This document shows positions 4,907-7,665 of a stretch of DNA of 7,665 nt, piece by piece. The notes under the pieces are model-generated. The model had not been told where the DNA came from. It ran no database searches and worked only from the letters and a program-made list of their open reading frames with translations. This DNA is from Acidobacteriota bacterium (GTDB taxonomy: Bacteria > Acidobacteriota > Vicinamibacteria > Vicinamibacterales > UBA823), in the NCBI GenBank assembly GCA_003509065.1, contig DODG01000199.1:1-7665 (forward strand), in the 5' to 3' direction. The position numbers and the translations under genes were made by a program. Position 1 is the first letter of the stretch. The number at the start of each line of letters is the position of its first letter.

Positions 4907-7665
4907 GGTATAAGCGATTTCCTCACATTTGTCGGGCGTCGAGTGCGTTCTCATTGGTCGATACTTACAGTGGTTTCAATAGGGGTTATCGCGGCAGTCG
5001 CAACGATTGCGGCCAGTGTGCTTTATTTTGATTCTCTCGGTGATGTAGCGCTTGCTAGAGAAATAGCTAAAGGCGAGGGCTTAGACCACGATATTGTTAT
5101 TTCTGGGCGCAACGTCGATGTTGATTCAGTAAGAAACAAACGAATTATTGAACTTGTTAAGACTTCCGTAGATGAGTTTGCTTCTCCGATCGTTACTGGG
5201 CTGACCTTGAACTATGGATCTCCGACTTTGTTGATAGCTGAACAACAGCCTGGAGGTTTCAAAGCGTCCTCTTCGTGGCGTTCGGTTTTGATCAATTCTT
5301 CGCACTTGGAGGGTAAATCGATTCTTACTGCCGGTTCCTGGGCCTCAGATGAGGTCATCACTGATGCAGTGGGCGGGATAACGATTCAGGCAGCAATTGA
5401 AAATAGTGTTGCAGACGACTTTGGGATCGGTCTCGGAGACAGTGTCGTCATTGCCCCATTCTGGGATGATGTGAACGATTTTATTACCGTTCAGATTTCT
5501 GGCACATACGAACGATCCGAACCCGGTCACAAATTTTGGGTAAACATCGATGATCAGTTTGGATTGGATGACATTGATTTAGATTTCCTTGCTTTTTCCC
5601 CTCACCCGGGAGTCTTTGAATCTCGGGTTGCACCTTACTTCCCAAGGATGACGGTCAGATATTTCTGGCGATTCCATGTCGATTCATCACGGGTCCATAC
5701 AGCGGGAGTGCCTGATCTTCTTTCCGGCTTTAGTGATTTGAAAGCGACATTACAGCCTGAAATCTCTAACTATTCTCAAACGGCTCCACTTGAAGACGTC
5801 CTTAGACGTAATCAACAGCAAACATTTTTTAGTCGTCTGCCGATGACAGTGGTCTTTTCAGTTATCGCCGCTGTAGTTCTTTATTTTGTCGGAGCGATGT
5901 CGATTTTATTGGTTGAAACGCAACGTGATGACATAGCTCGGTTACGTACGAGGGCTGCCACTCCCAGACAGGTTGTCGGAGCCTTTGTAGTCGAGGGGGC
6001 TGTGATAGGAATTTTGTCCATAGCAATTGGACCTCCGATAGCGGCTTTTGTTGTCCATTGGATGGGTGTAATTCCTTTTTTTAACGACTTGAATGGTGGC
6101 TCACCGTTACCAGTACGACTGGGTCAAATAACATACCTCGTTTCGGTTATTACAGGTTTGGCAGGGTTTCTCTCTATGGTCATACCGGCCTCTATGGCTG
6201 CCAAAAAGACCGTGGTCAGTAGTGTTAGAGAATCGACGCGCCCCAGTCCGCAAAATGTGATGCAACGCTACTATCTCGATGTTGTGTTGTTTGCTCTGCT
6301 CTTAGCTTTCGCTTCGCAGTTGACGACGGAGGGTTCGTTTGTTGACATCCCTAACTTGGGCTCAGCCGAAGCTGACAAGATAAACGTTGCGATGCCGGCA
6401 CTTGTTTTAGCGTTTGGCGGTTTTGTTGCTTTACGCGCTTTTCCCGCGTTGGTAGAGGTAGTTGCTAGGTTGACTTCCCTTCCTCGAGTTTCGAGTTTTA
6501 TTTCGCCCGCAATTACATTGGTCCTCTGGCAAATGGCTCGAAATCCAAGACACTATTCAAGGCTGTCATTGCTAATGATCCTCACTGCAGGTCTCGGAGT
6601 ATTTGCATCAAGTTTCGCAGCGACTCTCCACACGAGCGCCGCCGATCGCGCTAAATATCAGTCAGGAGCTGACCTGCGTGTTAACGGTGTTTCATATACG
6701 AATCGATTCGAGGCGGGCAGGGTTTTTAGTAATGTTGCAGGTATCGGCGGAGTTGAGTTATCTTCCCCCGCATTTCGTGCTGCTGGAGTTGATCTTTCGG
6801 CAAAGGCTGGAAGTACCTTTACGTATTTAGGAGTAGATCCTGATTCGATGGCAGATATTGCTTGGGTGCGTGATGATTTTTCTTCCATATCTATATCTGA
6901 ACAAATGGATCTTCTCGCAGGATCTCGAACTGGAATTCCACTTCCTGAAGACACAGTTTTTGTGACCGCTAAGGTCCGCCCGACCGCTCGGCGTGCTGAC
7001 TCGCGCGTCGCAGCACGGCTGAGTGATTCTACCGGTCGATTGTTCACATTAAATCTCGGATCGTTGTTGCCACGATCAGCTGCAAAAATAACTTCGGTTA
7101 AGGATATTAATAAGCCTTTCCTTGACACAGTTGGCCCTGGTGATGGTGCCTCACCGCTTCATATGGCGGTGCTGACAGGCAATAAAGAGATTGCTGGGCT
7201 TCTTATCGATAATGGAGCGGATATAAATATAAAGTCGAAGGACGTTGATGCAGGTACGCCACTGCATTGGGCTGTCTACTCAGGGAACAGAGAAATGGGG
7301 GAGTTTCTGGCTGAGCGCGGTGCCGACGTCAACGTGAAAAACAAAGCCGGCTACAGGCCGATTGATTTCGCAACCGAAGGTTTTGTGCGACCCAAATGGT
7401 TTGATCAAGACAACACTGATTTCACGCTATCAATGGCTGGGACCGAGGCTAACCCTAATACGGATTTCTTGAAGGTGGACCCGTCGTCTCGAATCTACAC
7501 GCTCCAGAACCTTCTCGATGTTGGATTTAAAAAGAATCGGACTTATTCGGTTGTCGGTCTTGATATGGCGATTGAGGCTTACCACGGTTTTTACGGTCTG
7601 GATCCATATAACAGGCTTGAGTACGAAGTGCGCTTCTACCCCACGCACGCCGAAGCTAGTGATGT
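4904..7665 (+). CDS. FtsX-type ABC permease running into ankyrin repeats (3'-partial)
   Basis: The frame is open for 920 codons and leaves the window without a stop. Residues 1-719 are an FtsX-like permease homologous to the upstream gene: TM1 (about 18-41), a first extracytoplasmic domain (42-311), TM2 (about 312-336), the ARLRTRAATPRQVV cytoplasmic segment (345-358), TM3 and TM4 (about 359-388, 408-430), QRYYLD (454-459), TM5-TM7 (about 458-472, 494-515, 553-575) and the start of the second extracytoplasmic domain. ATL..SA.D...Y.SGADLR (573-592) pairs with residues 580-599 of the upstream protein and D.TG..F.LNLG (708-719) with 716-727. The upstream protein then has about 390 more residues, including three TM segments; none of this is seen here. 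Instead come two ankyrin repeats plus part of a third (747-824) and a soluble tail. It probably pairs with the upstream permease. The change may be a true fusion or a misassembly. The coding call is secure; the whole-protein architecture is not. Confidence 0.8.
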   Translation, partial: MGISDFLTFVGRRVRSHWSILTVVSIGVIAAVATIAASVLYFDSLGDVALAREIAKGEGLDHDIVISGRNVDVDSVRNKRIIELVKTSVDEFASPIVTGLTLNYGSPTLLIAEQQPGGFKASSSWRSVLINSSHLEGKSILTAGSWASDEVITDAVGGITIQAAIENSVADDFGIGLGDSVVIAPFWDDVNDFITVQISGTYERSEPGHKFWVNIDDQFGLDDIDLDFLAFSPHPGVFESRVAPYFPRMTVRYFWRFHVDSSRVHTAGVPDLLSGFSDLKATLQPEISNYSQTAPLEDVLRRNQQQTFFSRLPMTVVFSVIAAVVLYFVGAMSILLVETQRDDIARLRTRAATPRQVVGAFVVEGAVIGILSIAIGPPIAAFVVHWMGVIPFFNDLNGGSPLPVRLGQITYLVSVITGLAGFLSMVIPASMAAKKTVVSSVRESTRPSPQNVMQRYYLDVVLFALLLAFASQLTTEGSFVDIPNLGSAEADKINVAMPALVLAFGGFVALRAFPALVEVVARLTSLPRVSSFISPAITLVLWQMARNPRHYSRLSLLMILTAGLGVFASSFAATLHTSAADRAKYQSGADLRVNGVSYTNRFEAGRVFSNVAGIGGVELSSPAFRAAGVDLSAKAGSTFTYLGVDPDSMADIAWVRDDFSSISISEQMDLLAGSRTGIPLPEDTVFVTAKVRPTARRADSRVAARLSDSTGRLFTLNLGSLLPRSAAKITSVKDINKPFLDTVGPGDGASPLHMAVLTGNKEIAGLLIDNGADINIKSKDVDAGTPLHWAVYSGNREMGEFLAERGADVNVKNKAGYRPIDFATEGFVRPKWFDQDNTDFTLSMAGTEANPNTDFLKVDPSSRIYTLQNLLDVGFKKNRTYSVVGLDMAIEAYHGFYGLDPYNRLEYEVRFYPTHAEASD
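7142..7375 (+). other. Ankyrin-repeat segment inside the second permease frame
   Basis: Repeat 1 spans about residues 747-780 and shows DGASPLHMAVLTGN, EIAGLLIDNGADIN. Repeat 2 spans about 782-815 and shows AGTPLHWAVYSGN, EFLAERGADVN. A third, incomplete repeat begins at NKAGYRPIDFAT (813-824). These match the ankyrin consensus (G-TPLH-A---G, LL---GAD-N), a protein-binding scaffold. From the membrane topology of the permease part, the segment would lie on the extracytoplasmic side, an unusual place for ankyrin repeats fused to an FtsX permease. Confidence 0.85.
7376..7665 (+). other. Unrecognised C-terminal tail after the ankyrin repeats (partial)
   Basis: Residues 825-920 are polar and soluble with no membrane segment. 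The sequence has many aromatics and charges, e.g. YTLQNLLDVGFKKNRTY (865-881), GLDMAIEAYHGFYGLDPY (885-902) and YEVRFYPTHAEASD (907-920), and is cut by the window end. It does not align with the matching part of the upstream permease. It vaguely recalls small secreted or lipid-anchored hypothetical proteins of Chloroflexi, but I cannot name a family. Confidence 0.4.

Noticed and set aside
6658..7128. 156-codon minus-strand frame inside the second permease
   Set aside because: The plus-strand frame here aligns with the paralogous permease; the antisense frame shows no motif or start signal.
7061..7665. Horizontal transfer of the ankyrin part suggested by base composition
   Set aside because: Hand-counted GC is about the same on both sides of the junction (roughly 50% and 49%); C-ending codons seem slightly commoner after it, but the sample is too small to argue from.

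Overview
The window looks like a piece of a bacterial chromosome (GC a little under half in the lines counted by hand) with dense coding, short gaps and no RNA genes, CRISPR array or insertion sequence that I can see. A diderm-like or environmental lineage is plausible. The style of the large permeases (two ~10-TM FtsX-type proteins in tandem, each with the QRYYLD motif), beside a DUF1028 protein and a small nitroreductase, reminds me of marine Chloroflexi such as SAR202/Dehalococcoidia-related genomes. That is an impression from memory, not a database result.

Left part (1-1351), minus strand: a DUF1028 family protein is followed after 18 bp by a TTG-started FMN nitroreductase with a good Shine-Dalgarno site in the gap. 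They look like a two-gene operon. Positions 1-49 hold a weak hairpin after the nitroreductase stop.

Middle (1352-1542): a 191-bp divergent intergenic region. It contains a perfect 7+7 bp dyad, a second short palindrome, three TGGTGT copies about 30 bp apart, a TAAAAT box set for a leaderless DUF1028 transcript, and a 10-codon reading frame overlapping the start of the first permease gene.

Right part (1543-7665), plus strand: two large FtsX/MacB-type ABC permease genes lie one base apart and are probably translationally coupled. The first is complete (1119 aa, about 10 membrane segments, two large extracytoplasmic domains). The second runs off the window (920 codons visible). The two probably form a heterodimeric permease, but no ATP-binding subunit is present here.

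The most striking feature is in the second permease. It aligns with the first through the seventh membrane segment and the first ~140 residues of the second extracytoplasmic domain. Then, with no stop or frame change, it becomes ankyrin repeats followed by a soluble tail that does not resemble a permease. This is either a novel permease-ankyrin fusion or an assembly/recombination junction at about 7061-7141.
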